A stretch of DNA of 64,000 nucleotides. Source: Empedobacter stercoris. GTDB taxonomy: Bacteria > Bacteroidota > Bacteroidia > Flavobacteriales > Weeksellaceae. Below the pieces are notes generated by a model, which saw only the letters and a list, made by a program, of their open reading frames with translations, was not told the DNA's origin and searched no databases. The position numbers and the translations under genes were made by a program. Positions 41,599 through 50,776 of this stretch are shown here, one piece after another; within the stretch, counting starts at the first letter, position 1; each line of letters begins with the position of its first letter. Location of the stretch: NCBI RefSeq assembly GCF_965137335.1, contig NZ_CBCRZD010000014.1, one strand, 5' to 3'.

Positions 41599-42638
41599 TG
41601 GTTATATTTTTCAAATGCTTGCCTGATTTCATCTTCAGTACAAACTACATCATAACGACAATGTCCAATTTTATTAATCAAACTAAAGTTGATTGAATTG
41701 TTTTGGTTTTTTTTGTCGTGTTTCATCCATTTCATCAAGTTAGGAAAAATCTTCATGTCAATTGTATTTAATGCATACATCGAGGCAAAGCTTTCGCACA
41801 CTTCTTCTAAATCAGCTTTAGAAATTAATTCTTGATCGTAACTAAGAAACGTCTCAATAATCATTCCGATTACGATTGCTTCTCCATGCAAAAGTGGAAA
41901 ATCTGTTTCTAACGATTCACTTTCGATTGCATGACCAATGGTATGGCCAAAATTTAAAATCTTACGTTCACCTTTTTCAAAAGGATCATTGTCCACAACA
42001 TTTTCTTTTATTTGGATAGAATCCATAATAAATGGCGCTAAAGATTCGGCGTTATGAGAAGGTAATTGAACTAAATTATCCCAATGATCACGGTTTTTAA
42101 TTAATCCATGTTTTAACATTTCGGCCAAGCCAGATTTTACCTGACGTTGTTCCAAAGTCAATAAAAAATTGGGATCAACTAATACCATTTCGGGTTGATT
42201 AAATGTGCCGACCATATTTTTCATTCCTTCTATATCAATTCCATTTTTACCACCTGCAGAAGCATCTACTTGAGATAATAATGTTGTTGGAATATTGATA
42301 AACTTGATACCACGTTTGAAGGTGGAAGCCATAAAACCTCCCATATCGGTTAAAACACCACCGCCAACATTTATAACCAATGAGTGACGATCTGCACCCA
42401 ATTCGCTTAATGCTAACCAAAGATTATTTACGGTTTCGATGTTTTTATTTTCTTCTCCCGAATCAATTTCAAGGATTTCGTAAGCAGAAATGTTATCCAA
42501 ATCAGCTAATAAGATTGGTAAACAATGCACATGTGTGTTTTCATCTACCAAAAAGAAGATAGAAGAAAAAGTGTTTTTTGCAAGGTAATCGTCTAATATA
42601 TATGCGATTGAACCAAAATGAATCGGAGCTGATTTCAA
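41586..42638 (-). CDS. aroB: 3-dehydroquinate synthase
   Basis: This 350-residue NAD- and metal-dependent enzyme makes 3-dehydroquinate, the second step of the shikimate pathway. Family motifs are INVGGGVLTDMGGFMASTFKRG, PTTLLSQVDASAGGKNGID, KSGLAEMLKHGLI, and the metal-binding RKILNFGHTIGHAIE with HGEAIVIGM. Length is normal. It is the first gene of a coupled pair with msrB. The upstream -7 sequence (CTAAAATTA on the plus strand) is only a near match. Confidence 0.95.
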   Translation of the reverse strand: MKSAPIHFGSIAYILDDYLAKNTFSSIFFLVDENTHVHCLPILLADLDNISAYEILEIDSGEENKNIETVNNLWLALSELGADRHSLVINVGGGVLTDMGGFMASTFKRGIKFINIPTTLLSQVDASAGGKNGIDIEGMKNMVGTFNQPEMVLVDPNFLLTLEQRQVKSGLAEMLKHGLIKNRDHWDNLVQLPSHNAESLAPFIMDSIQIKENVVDNDPFEKGERKILNFGHTIGHAIESESLETDFPLLHGEAIVIGMIIETFLSYDQELISKADLEEVCESFASMYALNTIDMKIFPNLMKWMKHDKKNQNNSINFSLINKIGHCRYDVVCTEDEIRQAFEKYNQWIA

Positions 42639-42774
42639 AACGGAAAAATATTTTTTAAATGTGCCTAAAATTACGGCGACCTTTTTACATCAACCAAATA
42701 TTTTAAATGATTTATTTTAGGCTGTTATATTGATAAAACTCTATTGAACGTATGAGCTTATAGAATAATTATTT

Positions 42775-42782
42775 TAAATTTG
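42775..42782 (+). promoter_or_regulatory. -7 element of the GlmU-like gene
   Basis: TAAATTTG (exact TAnnTTTG) 16 bases before the ATG at 42799; -33 element weak. Confidence 0.45.
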
Positions 42783-42798
42783 CACAAATTCTTAATTT

Positions 42799-43950
42799 AT
42801 GAATATAATTCTTTTTGATGGTGAAGAATGGGAAAATCTTTTGCCTCTGACGTTTACTAAGCCAGTAGCGTCATTACGAATGGGAGTTTTAAGCTTTGCC
42901 GAACGTTGGGAGAAAATTCTAAATTCGTCCATTTCATATAAAACTCAACACTATTTAGAAGAAAAATTTTCGACACATTTACAATCAGAAAATATATTCA
43001 TTAATCCTTCATTTTTTCCGACAAAAGAGTTAATACAAGCCATAAAAAATATAGAATTAAATACATCTATTGTTTTTGAAAATCAACTTGTAGCGGTTAG
43101 AACAACAGAAGCAGTACCAAAGATTACGACCAAAATTATTGAGTTAGATCAAATTATTCATATCAAAAATTCGTGGGATTTATTTACTTATAATTTCCAA
43201 GCAATAGAGTTTGATTATGATTTATTAACAGAAGGTAGAAAGTCACAACCAATTTCACAAACAAACCAAGTTTTACACGCTGAAAGAATTTTTCTTGAAG
43301 AAGGTGCAAAAGTAGAATTTTCGATTTTGAATGCGTCTGAAGGTCCAATTTATATTGGAAAGGATGCAGAAATTATGGAAGGTTCTATGATTAGAGGTGG
43401 ATTAGCTTTGTGTGAACATGCAAAGATAAACATGGGTGCAAAGATTTATTCAGGTTGTACAATTGGTCCATTTTGTAAAGTGGGAGGAGAACTGAATAAT
43501 GCAATCTTAATGGCTTATTCTAACAAAGGACACGATGGTTTTTTAGGAAATGCTGTAATTGGTGAATGGTGTAATTTGGGAGCGGATACAAACAATTCAA
43601 ATCTTAAAAATAATTATGCAGAGGTGAAATTATGGAGTTACAAAGAGGCTCGATTTGTAAAAACTGGTTTACAATTTTGCGGATTGATTATGGGAGATTA
43701 TGCAAAATCTGCAATTAATACACAATTTAATACTGGTACAGTTGTTGGTGTTTGTGCCAACGTTTTTCAATCTGGGTTTCCACCAAATATGATCAAACAT
43801 TATAGTTGGGGAGGACAATCAGATGCACCAATATTTAGTTTTGAACGTGCTTGCGAGGCTGCAGAGAAGATGATGGAAAGAAGAAAAGTGGAATTTACTT
43901 CTACTGATGAGAAGATTTTAAAACATATTTTTAATTTAAATAATAACTAA
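42799..43950 (+). CDS. GlmU-like protein (sugar nucleotidyltransferase family with left-handed beta-helix)
   Basis: This 383-residue protein has an N-terminal region that resembles a nucleotidyltransferase only loosely (FDGEEWENLLPLTFTKPVASLRMG). It lacks the usual GxGxRM loop of active pyrophosphorylases. A left-handed beta-helix of hexapeptide repeats (about 170-340; GPIYIGKDAEIMEGSMIRGG, then HAKINMGAKIYSG) follows. Bacteroidota annotations call this 'GlmU family' or 'putative sugar nucleotidyl transferase'. It may be an acyltransferase of amino-sugar metabolism or a regulatory paralogue. Catalytic identity is uncertain. Confidence 0.85.
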   Translation: MNIILFDGEEWENLLPLTFTKPVASLRMGVLSFAERWEKILNSSISYKTQHYLEEKFSTHLQSENIFINPSFFPTKELIQAIKNIELNTSIVFENQLVAVRTTEAVPKITTKIIELDQIIHIKNSWDLFTYNFQAIEFDYDLLTEGRKSQPISQTNQVLHAERIFLEEGAKVEFSILNASEGPIYIGKDAEIMEGSMIRGGLALCEHAKINMGAKIYSGCTIGPFCKVGGELNNAILMAYSNKGHDGFLGNAVIGEWCNLGADTNNSNLKNNYAEVKLWSYKEARFVKTGLQFCGLIMGDYAKSAINTQFNTGTVVGVCANVFQSGFPPNMIKHYSWGGQSDAPIFSFERACEAAEKMMERRKVEFTSTDEKILKHIFNLNNN

Positions 43951-44042
43951 TTTAATAAAAAGTAAATAATTAGATTTTTAGTTAAAAATTGTTAGAAATT
44001 AATTTTACAAGTTAAATTTTTAACAATTAATTAAAAAATCCG

Positions 44043-44050
44043 TAATTTTG
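44043..44050 (+). promoter_or_regulatory. -7 element of the cysteine-synthase-like gene
   Basis: TAATTTTG (exact TAnnTTTG) 28 bases before the ATG at 44079. Upstream are AT-rich inverted stretches (GTTAAATTTTTAAC at 44011-44024) that could bind a regulator. Confidence 0.45.
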
Positions 44051-44078
44051 CTTTTTGTTAGAAAAGAATATTTGTGAA

Positions 44079-45116
44079 ATGACTGGTAAATATAAAAACG
44101 TTTTAGAGTTAATTGGAGACACTCCATTAGTTCAGTTAAACAGAATTAACCAAGACATTCCAGGCGAAGTTTATGCAAAGTTAGAATGTTTCAATCCTGG
44201 ACATTCAACAAAAGACAGAATAGCTTTACATATCATAGAAGAGGCTGAAAAAAAAGGTCTATTAAAACCTGGTGCTACTATTGTAGAAACAACTTCAGGT
44301 AACACTGGATTTGCAGTAGCGATGGTTGCTATCGTAAAAGGATACAAATGTATCTTAGCGGTATCGGATAAAACAAAAGCAGAAAAAATTTCATTTTTGA
44401 AAGCAATGGGTGCAAAAGTATTTTTATGCCCAGCGAATGTACCTGCTGATGATCCAAGATCATATTATGAAGTGGCAAAACGAATTGCTGCGGAAACACC
44501 AAATTCTCTTTATATAAATCAATATTTTAATCAAGGGAATACAGAAGCTCACTATTTAACAACAGGTCCTGAAATCTGGAATCAAACGGAAGGTAAAATT
44601 ACTCACCTTATTGGATGTACAGGAACAGGAGGAACTTTGACAGGTAGTGCACGTTACATAAAAGAGCAAAATCCTGATGTAAAAGTCATTGGAGTTGATG
44701 CTTATGGATCAATCTTAAAAGGATATCACGAAACGGGTAAAATTGATCAAAATGATATCTATCCGTACAGAATCGAAGGAATGGGAAAAAATTTAGTACC
44801 AGGAGCTTTAGATTTTGAAATGGTTGATAAATTTATAAAAGTTACTGACGAAGAAGCTGCTTATCGTACAAGAGAAATTGCTTTGAAAGAAGGAATTATG
44901 GCAGGTTATACTTCAGGTGCTGCAACACAAGCGTTTAAACAACTGGCTGAAGCAGGAGAATTCGATGAGAATTCTTTGGTTGTAATTCTTTACCCAGACC
45001 ACGGATCTCGTTACATGACAAAAGTCTTTAGCGACGAATGGATGGCGGAAGAAGGTTTTACAAACAGCAGGCTTAATGGTTTAGAAGCTCGTGCAACTGT
45101 AGAACGAATTAAATAA
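44079..45116 (+). CDS. PLP-dependent cysteine synthase/cystathionine beta-synthase family enzyme; candidate cysteate synthase
   Basis: From the ATG at 44079 the protein has 345 residues. It has fold type II PLP motifs: Lys45 in NPGHSTKDR, the phosphate/carboxylate loop TTSGNTG at 71-77, and the glycine loop GCTGTGGTLTG. CysK uses O-acetylserine and sulfide. Here the following genes are an alpha-oxoamine synthase and serC/serA, which make O-phosphoserine. This suggests that this enzyme uses O-phosphoserine with sulfite (cysteate synthase for sulfonolipids) or sulfide (cysteine). A CBS-like role is also possible. The family is certain; the substrate is inferred. Confidence 0.88.
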   Translation: MTGKYKNVLELIGDTPLVQLNRINQDIPGEVYAKLECFNPGHSTKDRIALHIIEEAEKKGLLKPGATIVETTSGNTGFAVAMVAIVKGYKCILAVSDKTKAEKISFLKAMGAKVFLCPANVPADDPRSYYEVAKRIAAETPNSLYINQYFNQGNTEAHYLTTGPEIWNQTEGKITHLIGCTGTGGTLTGSARYIKEQNPDVKVIGVDAYGSILKGYHETGKIDQNDIYPYRIEGMGKNLVPGALDFEMVDKFIKVTDEEAAYRTREIALKEGIMAGYTSGAATQAFKQLAEAGEFDENSLVVILYPDHGSRYMTKVFSDEWMAEEGFTNSRLNGLEARATVERIK

Positions 45117-45210
45117 TACGTATATTTGTAAAAATTAAATAGTAAAGTAGGTTGTGTTTGTTCACTTTCTACTTTTTTTTCAATTAATCAAAAAATTAAA
45201 CTATAATAAA

Positions 45211-46470
45211 ATGGACATTTTTGAACGTTTAAAACAAAATCCTGGACCATTAGGTCAATTCGCTGATTACGGTGAAGGTTATTATGTTTTTCCTCAATTA
45301 AAAGGAGAAATTGGACCAGTAATGGAATTCCAAGGAAAAAAAGTAATTACTTGGTCAATCAATAACTACTTAGGCTTAGCTAATCACCCTGAAGTTCGTA
45401 AAGCTGATGCTGACGCTGCTGCAGAATATGGTATGGCTTACCCTATGGGAGCTCGTGCAATGTCTGGACAAACAGATTATCACGCACAATTAGAGCAAGA
45501 ATTAGCTGATTTCGTTCAAAAAGAATCTGCTTATTTAATGAACTTTGGATACCAAGGAATGGTATCTACAATTGATGCTTTAGTTTCTAAAAATGATGTA
45601 ATCGTTTATGATGCTGAATGTCATGCTTGTATTGTTGATGGTGTTCGTTTACATTTCGGAAAACGTTTTATTTACCAACACAATAACATCGAAAGTTTCG
45701 AAAAAACAATTATTCGTGCACGTAAATTAGCTGACAAACAAGGCGGAGGTGTTTTAGTGATTACAGAAGGTGTTTTCGGAATGACAGGTAAACAAGGAAT
45801 CTTGAAAGAAATTGCTGCTTTCAAAGATGAATATAAATTCCGTTTATTAGTAGATGATGCACACGGTTTTGGAACCTTAGGTAAAACTGGAGCTGGAGCT
45901 GGAGAAGAGCAAGGTTGTCAAGATGCAATTGACATCTATTTCTCTACTTTCGCAAAATCGATGGCTGGTTTCGGAGCTTTTATTGCTGGTAATAAAGATA
46001 TTATTCGTATTTTAAAATACAACTTACGTTCTCAAATTTTCGCAAAATCATTGACTATGCCAATGGTAATCGGAGGTTTAAAACGTCTTCAGTTATTACG
46101 TAATCACCCAGAGCTTAAAGATAAGTTATGGCATAACGTTGAAAAAATTCAAAAAGGTTTACAAGAAAGAGGATTTGATATCGGAGGGTCTAACACTTGT
46201 GTTACACCAATCGTATTGAATGGTTCTCCTATCGAAGCAACTGTTTTAGCAAAAGAAATGCGCGAAGAGTACGGAATTTTTGTTTCTGTAGTAGTGTATC
46301 CAGTTATTCCAAAAGGAATGATTATCTTCCGTATTATCCCAACAGCTGCTCACGAAGATGAGCACATCGAATATACTTTAAATTCTTTCGCAGAAATTAA
46401 AGATAAATTAGCAGATGGTTACTACAAAAGAAAGGCTGAAGAATTGAATGTTGATTTCGTTCAATACTAA
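45211..46470 (+). CDS. Alpha-oxoamine synthase; candidate cysteate/serine fatty-acyltransferase (SPT-like)
   Basis: From the ATG at 45211 the protein has 419 residues. It is a fold type I PLP enzyme of the SPT/KBL/BioF/HemA family. It has the ITWSINNYLGLANHPEV start, YDAECHACIVDGVRL, VDDAHGFGTLGKTG and PLP Lys249 in FSTFAKSMAGFG. The family joins an amino acid to an acyl thioester with loss of CO2. In Flavobacterium and Chryseobacterium, SPT-like enzymes of this group were shown to condense cysteate with a fatty acyl donor for capnine sulfonolipids. The cysteine-synthase-like gene upstream supports that reading. Serine palmitoyltransferase or glycine C-acetyltransferase are alternatives. Confidence 0.88.
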   Translation: MDIFERLKQNPGPLGQFADYGEGYYVFPQLKGEIGPVMEFQGKKVITWSINNYLGLANHPEVRKADADAAAEYGMAYPMGARAMSGQTDYHAQLEQELADFVQKESAYLMNFGYQGMVSTIDALVSKNDVIVYDAECHACIVDGVRLHFGKRFIYQHNNIESFEKTIIRARKLADKQGGGVLVITEGVFGMTGKQGILKEIAAFKDEYKFRLLVDDAHGFGTLGKTGAGAGEEQGCQDAIDIYFSTFAKSMAGFGAFIAGNKDIIRILKYNLRSQIFAKSLTMPMVIGGLKRLQLLRNHPELKDKLWHNVEKIQKGLQERGFDIGGSNTCVTPIVLNGSPIEATVLAKEMREEYGIFVSVVVYPVIPKGMIIFRIIPTAAHEDEHIEYTLNSFAEIKDKLADGYYKRKAEELNVDFVQY

Positions 46471-46493
46471 AAAAGAATTCATTCAGAAATTAT

Positions 46494-46531
46494 ATAACCC
46501 TAAACTTTTACAGTTTGGGGTTTTTTGTTTG
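46494..46531 (+). terminator. Terminator after the alpha-oxoamine synthase
   Basis: Stem AACCCTAAACT/AGTTTGGGGTT with a G-T pair and a T run. Confidence 0.85.
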
Positions 46532-46631
46532 TAAGTCTGTTCAAAAGTTAGCTTTAGAATCGCTTATAAGAATTTTTGATTTACTATATTTGTTACAATT
46601 TAATACACACAAATACACAATAATTTTAATT

Positions 46632-47702
46632 ATGAAAATTCACAATTTTAGTGCAGGACCATGCATTTTACCACAAGTTGTTTTCGACAAAATGGCGCAA
46701 GCTTGTTTAGATTTCAATCATTCAGGAACATCTATCTTAGAAATTTCTCATCGTCGTAAAGATGCAGTTGAAGTAATCGATACAGCAAGAGCTTTGGTAA
46801 AAGAATTAATGAATGTTCCAGAATCGCATGATGTTTTATTTATGCAAGGAGGAGCTTCTTTGCAATTTCCTACAGTTGCTTATAATCTATTGAAAGAAGG
46901 AGGGAAAGCTGCTTATACGCAAACTGGGAAATGGGCTGAGAACGCTATTAAAGAAGCAAAACGTTTCGGTGAAATAGAAGTTATTGCATCTTCTAAAGAT
47001 AAAAATTACAACTATATTCCAAAAGGATATTCTATTCCAACAGATGTGGATTATTTTCACTGTACATCAAACAACACGATTTTTGGAACACAAATAAAGG
47101 AGTTTCCAAATTCTCCGGTTCCTATGGTTTGTGATATGTCATCTGATATTTTGTCAAAACATGTAGATGTTTCAAAATTTGGTGTGATTTACGCTGGAGC
47201 TCAAAAAAATATGGGACCTGCAGGTTCTGCAGTTGCAATTGTTCAGAAAGATTTATTAGGTAAAACAGGACGTAATATTCCTGATTATTTAAATTACGAA
47301 ACGCATATCAAAAAAGAATCATCGTTCAATACTTGGCCTGTAATTGCGATTTATGGAGTTATGTTAAACTTACAATGGTTAAAAGAACAAGGTGGAGTAG
47401 AGGCTATTGCAAAAGTAAATACTAAAAAAGCAGACGCCATGTACACAGAAATTGATCGTAATGGATTGTTTACAGGAACTGCTGCTACAGAAGATCGTTC
47501 GCAAATGAATGCAACTTTTGTTTTGAATAATGAAGATTTAAAAGCTGATTTTGATGCTTTATTAAAAGAAGCTGGAATTGTTTCACTTGCTGGTCACCGT
47601 GATGTAGGTGGATACCGTGCATCAATGTATAACGCTTTACCATTAGAATCAGTTCAAGTTTTGGTAGAAGTGATGAAACAATTTGAACAAAAATTTGGTT
47701 AA
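46632..47702 (+). CDS. serC: Phosphoserine aminotransferase
   Basis: From the ATG at 46632 the protein has 356 residues. It makes O-phosphoserine from phosphohydroxypyruvate. The N-terminal signature is NFSAGPCILP. FMQGGASLQFPTVAYNL binds the cofactor phosphate, and the PLP lysine is in YAGAQKNMGPAG. The C-terminal GHRDVGGYRASMYNALP binds the substrate phosphate. A -7 element TATATTTG lies at 46585-46592. It is followed by serA, so it forms the serine branch; its product is also the expected substrate of the cysteine-synthase-like enzyme upstream. Confidence 0.95.
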   Translation: MKIHNFSAGPCILPQVVFDKMAQACLDFNHSGTSILEISHRRKDAVEVIDTARALVKELMNVPESHDVLFMQGGASLQFPTVAYNLLKEGGKAAYTQTGKWAENAIKEAKRFGEIEVIASSKDKNYNYIPKGYSIPTDVDYFHCTSNNTIFGTQIKEFPNSPVPMVCDMSSDILSKHVDVSKFGVIYAGAQKNMGPAGSAVAIVQKDLLGKTGRNIPDYLNYETHIKKESSFNTWPVIAIYGVMLNLQWLKEQGGVEAIAKVNTKKADAMYTEIDRNGLFTGTAATEDRSQMNATFVLNNEDLKADFDALLKEAGIVSLAGHRDVGGYRASMYNALPLESVQVLVEVMKQFEQKFG

Positions 47703-47704
47703 TC

Positions 47705-47772
47705 ATTAGACATTAGATGCTCGATATTAGTATTGAGAAATATTTTATCTAACATCTAAAATCTCACATCTT
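47705..47772. repeat. Palindromic intergenic repeat between serC and serA
   Basis: TTAGACATTAGATG on the left pairs imperfectly with CATCTAAAATCTCACATC on the right around an AT-rich centre. Such ATTAGA/TCTAA-rich palindromes are scattered in Flavobacteriia intergenic regions. It encodes nothing and has no T run of a terminator. Confidence 0.5.
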
Positions 47773-47789
47773 AATTCTATAATAATAAA

Positions 47790-48740
47790 ATGAAAATATT
47801 AGCAAACGACGGAATTTCTAAAGCAGGACAAGAAGCTTTAGAAGCAAAAGGTTTCGAAGTCATAACAGCTCATGTAGCACAAGAACAATTAGAAAATTAT
47901 ATCAATCAAAATAACATCGAAGTACTTTTGGTACGCTCTGCAACAAAAGTTCGTCAACCATTAATCGATGCAACAAACCTTAAAATTATTGGTCGTGGAG
48001 GTGTTGGTATGGATAATATCGATGTTGAATATGCACGCAACAAAGGAATTCAAGTAATTAATACACCCGCATCTTCTTCGCAATCTGTAGCAGAGTTTGT
48101 AATTGCGCATTTATTTTCTATTGTTCGTAATTTACACAATGCAAACCGTAACATGCCTTTAGAGGGTGATTCTAATTTCAATGGATTGAAAAAAGCGTAC
48201 GCAAAAGCAATCGAATTGAGAGGGAAAACAATGGGTGTAATTGGTTTTGGACGTATTGGAGTAGAAGTAATTCGTGAAGCAATCGGTTTAGGAATGAATA
48301 TATTAGTGTATGATAAATTCCCTGCAACTCGCGATATCGAATTAGAGTTTTTTGATGGTCAAAAAGTGAATTTCTCCATTACTTCTGTCGATTTTGATGA
48401 AGTCATTACAAAAGCAGATTTTATCTCGTTGCATGTACCTGCTCAAGATGGATACATTTTAGGAGAAAAAGAATTTGCTAAAATGAAGGATGGTGTAATT
48501 GTGATTAATACTGCACGTGGTGGAGTTGTTGATGAGCGTGCGTTGGTTGATGCCATTGAAAATGGTAAAGTAGCTGGTGCTGCATTAGATGTTTTCGAGA
48601 AAGAACCAACACCTGAAATGGGATTGTTGATGAACGAAGCATTGTCGTTATCGCCACATATCGCAGGGTCTACAAATGAAGCTCAAGATCGAATTGGAAC
48701 TGAATTAGCAGCGCAAATCGTAGAGATTTACGGAAAATAA
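47790..48740 (+). CDS. serA: D-3-phosphoglycerate dehydrogenase (short form, no ACT domain)
   Basis: This 316-residue D-2-hydroxyacid dehydrogenase oxidises 3-phosphoglycerate to phosphohydroxypyruvate. The NAD motif is MGVIGFGRIGVEVI. Catalytic Arg is in VRSATKVRQP/NTARGGVVDE, Glu in FEKEPTP and His in LSPHIAGST. It lacks the C-terminal ACT domain of feedback-inhibited enzymes, so serine inhibition is unlikely. It follows serC directly, separated by the palindromic repeat. Confidence 0.92.
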   Translation: MKILANDGISKAGQEALEAKGFEVITAHVAQEQLENYINQNNIEVLLVRSATKVRQPLIDATNLKIIGRGGVGMDNIDVEYARNKGIQVINTPASSSQSVAEFVIAHLFSIVRNLHNANRNMPLEGDSNFNGLKKAYAKAIELRGKTMGVIGFGRIGVEVIREAIGLGMNILVYDKFPATRDIELEFFDGQKVNFSITSVDFDEVITKADFISLHVPAQDGYILGEKEFAKMKDGVIVINTARGGVVDERALVDAIENGKVAGAALDVFEKEPTPEMGLLMNEALSLSPHIAGSTNEAQDRIGTELAAQIVEIYGK

Positions 48741-48773
48741 TTTTGTTTTTTATTCTATTTAAAGTTAACTGAA

Positions 48774-50021
48774 ATGCCACAATTTAAACCATTCAAAGGA
48801 ATTCGTCCAACGGAGGAAACTTCTCAAGAATTTGTTACCCTTGCGGTGAATCAATATTCGAAAGAAGAAGTGGATTTTTATATCAACACAAGAGAAAACA
48901 CTTTTTTGCATATTATTCTACCAACTTGGGACGATTCTATTCAAGATCCGAAAGAAAAATTCAGAAAAGTTCGTCAGAACTTAGAAGAATTTATCGAGAA
49001 GAAAATACTGATTCAAGATAAATCATCTTATTATATTTATCAAGTGATTCAGGCAAATGGTCGCGAGACAAAAGGTCTTTTAGGACTTGTCAATATAGAT
49101 GATTATAGAAACAATAAAATCAAAAGACACGAAGAAACGTTAGAACGTCGCGTGGAATTATTTGCGGAATATCTGAAAGAATCTCATTTTCATGCAGAAC
49201 CTGTTTTGTTGACCTACAAACCTGCTCAACGAGTAGATTTGTTGATCGATACAGAGATGAAGCGTAAACCTATTCTGAAAATAGATGATCCTAATGGTTC
49301 GCAACATTTGTTGTGGAGAGTTGATAATCGATTGAATTTAAAACAAATGAAAGATTCAATCGAAAAGTTAGATGAATTATACATCGCTGATGGTCATCAT
49401 CGTATGGAAAGTTCCGAGCGTTATACAAGATATGCAACAGAAACTTCTAAAGAAGAGGTTTATGGCGACGAAGCGTTTAATTATACATTAGCGCTTTTGG
49501 TTTCGAATGAAGAATTGATTATTAATGATTATAATCGTTTAATTAAAGATTTGAATGGATTATCTTCCGAAGAATTTATTCAACGTTTAGAAGAATATTA
49601 TGAGATTATTCCAAAGAATGATGAATTAATTGTTCCGACCAAAAAACATCATTTGGTAATGTATTTAGATGGTCAATATTATAGTCTTTATGTCAAAAAT
49701 AGTATATTGATGACAGAAGGTTTGAGTGAATTGGATACGTATATTTTTGAAGAAACTGTATTGAAACCAATTTTAAAAATTGAAGATACAAAGAAAGATA
49801 AACGTGTTCATTACGAATGTGGAACGCGTGACAAAGATGGAATAGAAGCTTTAAAAAATAAAGTAGATCATCACGATTATATCGCTGCATTTGCTTTTTA
49901 CCCTGTCGATGTAAAAGATCTACAATTGATTTCGGATTTAGGACTTAAAATGCCTCCAAAAAGTACGTACATCGAACCAAAACCGTTGAGTGGTTTTGCA
50001 GTATTTGATTTGAAAGAATAA
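48774..50021 (+). CDS. DUF1015 family protein
   Basis: This 415-residue cytosolic protein shows the DUF1015 pattern: KPFKGIRPTEE at the start, YIYQVIQANGRETKGLLGLVN, the conserved IADGHHRMESSERY segment, and FYPVDVKDLQLISDLGLKMPPKSTY near the end. The family is often next to serA/serC in many phyla, as here, and is suspected to be a kinase-like enzyme of amino-acid metabolism; related proteins include SerK-like enzymes that phosphorylate serine with ADP or ATP. If so it would also make O-phosphoserine, feeding the same pool. That activity is an inference. Confidence 0.9.
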   Translation: MPQFKPFKGIRPTEETSQEFVTLAVNQYSKEEVDFYINTRENTFLHIILPTWDDSIQDPKEKFRKVRQNLEEFIEKKILIQDKSSYYIYQVIQANGRETKGLLGLVNIDDYRNNKIKRHEETLERRVELFAEYLKESHFHAEPVLLTYKPAQRVDLLIDTEMKRKPILKIDDPNGSQHLLWRVDNRLNLKQMKDSIEKLDELYIADGHHRMESSERYTRYATETSKEEVYGDEAFNYTLALLVSNEELIINDYNRLIKDLNGLSSEEFIQRLEEYYEIIPKNDELIVPTKKHHLVMYLDGQYYSLYVKNSILMTEGLSELDTYIFEETVLKPILKIEDTKKDKRVHYECGTRDKDGIEALKNKVDHHDYIAAFAFYPVDVKDLQLISDLGLKMPPKSTYIEPKPLSGFAVFDLKE

Positions 50022-50027
50022 TATAAA

Positions 50028-50687
50028 ATGAGTATTCAAGATAATTTAAAAACAATTGAAACGACAATTCCTAATCATGTAACACTTGTTGCAGTTTCTA
50101 AAACAAAACCTGTTGAAGATTTGCAAGAAGCTTATGAAGCTGGAATTAGAGATTTTGGTGAAAATAAAATTCAAGAAATGTGCGACAAGTACGAAGTTCT
50201 TCCTAAGGATATTCGTTGGCATATGATTGGGCATGTACAAACCAATAAAGTGAAGTATATGGCGCCTTTTGTGCATTTGATTCACGGAGTTGATAGTCTA
50301 AAATTGTTGAAAGAAATTAATAAACAAGCAGAGAAAAACAATCGTATTATCGATGTTTTATTGCAACAATTTATTGCAGATGAAGAGACTAAATTTGGAT
50401 TAGATGTGGAGGAAACTCGACAAATTATGCAAGAAGAAATTCAGCATTTGCCTCATGTTAGAGTAGTAGGTTTGATGGGAATGGCAACATTTACCGAAGA
50501 TAAAAATCAGATCAGAAATGAATTCAAGACCTTAAAATCTAACTTTGATTTCTTGAAAAATAATTTTGAAAATATAACCATTTTATCCATGGGAATGTCA
50601 GGTGATTACCAAATTGCAATAGAGGAAGGTAGTACAATGGTTCGCATTGGAAGTTCGATTTTTGGACATCGAAATTATTCCATATAA
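50028..50687 (+). CDS. YggS/PROSC-family PLP homeostasis protein
   Basis: This 219-residue fold type III PLP-binding protein is a bare alanine-racemase barrel. PLP Lys is in TLVAVSKTKPVEDLQEA, and FGENKIQEM, WHMIGHVQTNKVKY and LSMGMSGDYQIAIEEG are family signatures. It stores or delivers PLP and affects amino-acid pools. It follows the DUF1015 gene by 6 bases, completing an operon of PLP and serine genes. No enzymatic reaction is known. Confidence 0.94.
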   Translation: MSIQDNLKTIETTIPNHVTLVAVSKTKPVEDLQEAYEAGIRDFGENKIQEMCDKYEVLPKDIRWHMIGHVQTNKVKYMAPFVHLIHGVDSLKLLKEINKQAEKNNRIIDVLLQQFIADEETKFGLDVEETRQIMQEEIQHLPHVRVVGLMGMATFTEDKNQIRNEFKTLKSNFDFLKNNFENITILSMGMSGDYQIAIEEGSTMVRIGSSIFGHRNYSI

Positions 50688-50708
50688 TGGACTAATTTTT
50701 TTAAAATA

Positions 50709-50746
50709 ACAAAACCCTAAAATGATAAGTTTTAGGGTTTTTGTAT
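50709..50746. terminator. Terminator between yggS and the outer-membrane receptor gene
   Basis: Stem AAAACCCTAAAA/TTTTAGGGTTTT with a 7-base loop and flanking runs; usable by both converging genes. Confidence 0.85.
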
Positions 50747-50776
50747 TTTTAGTTTTGATGAAAAAGTTTTTATATG

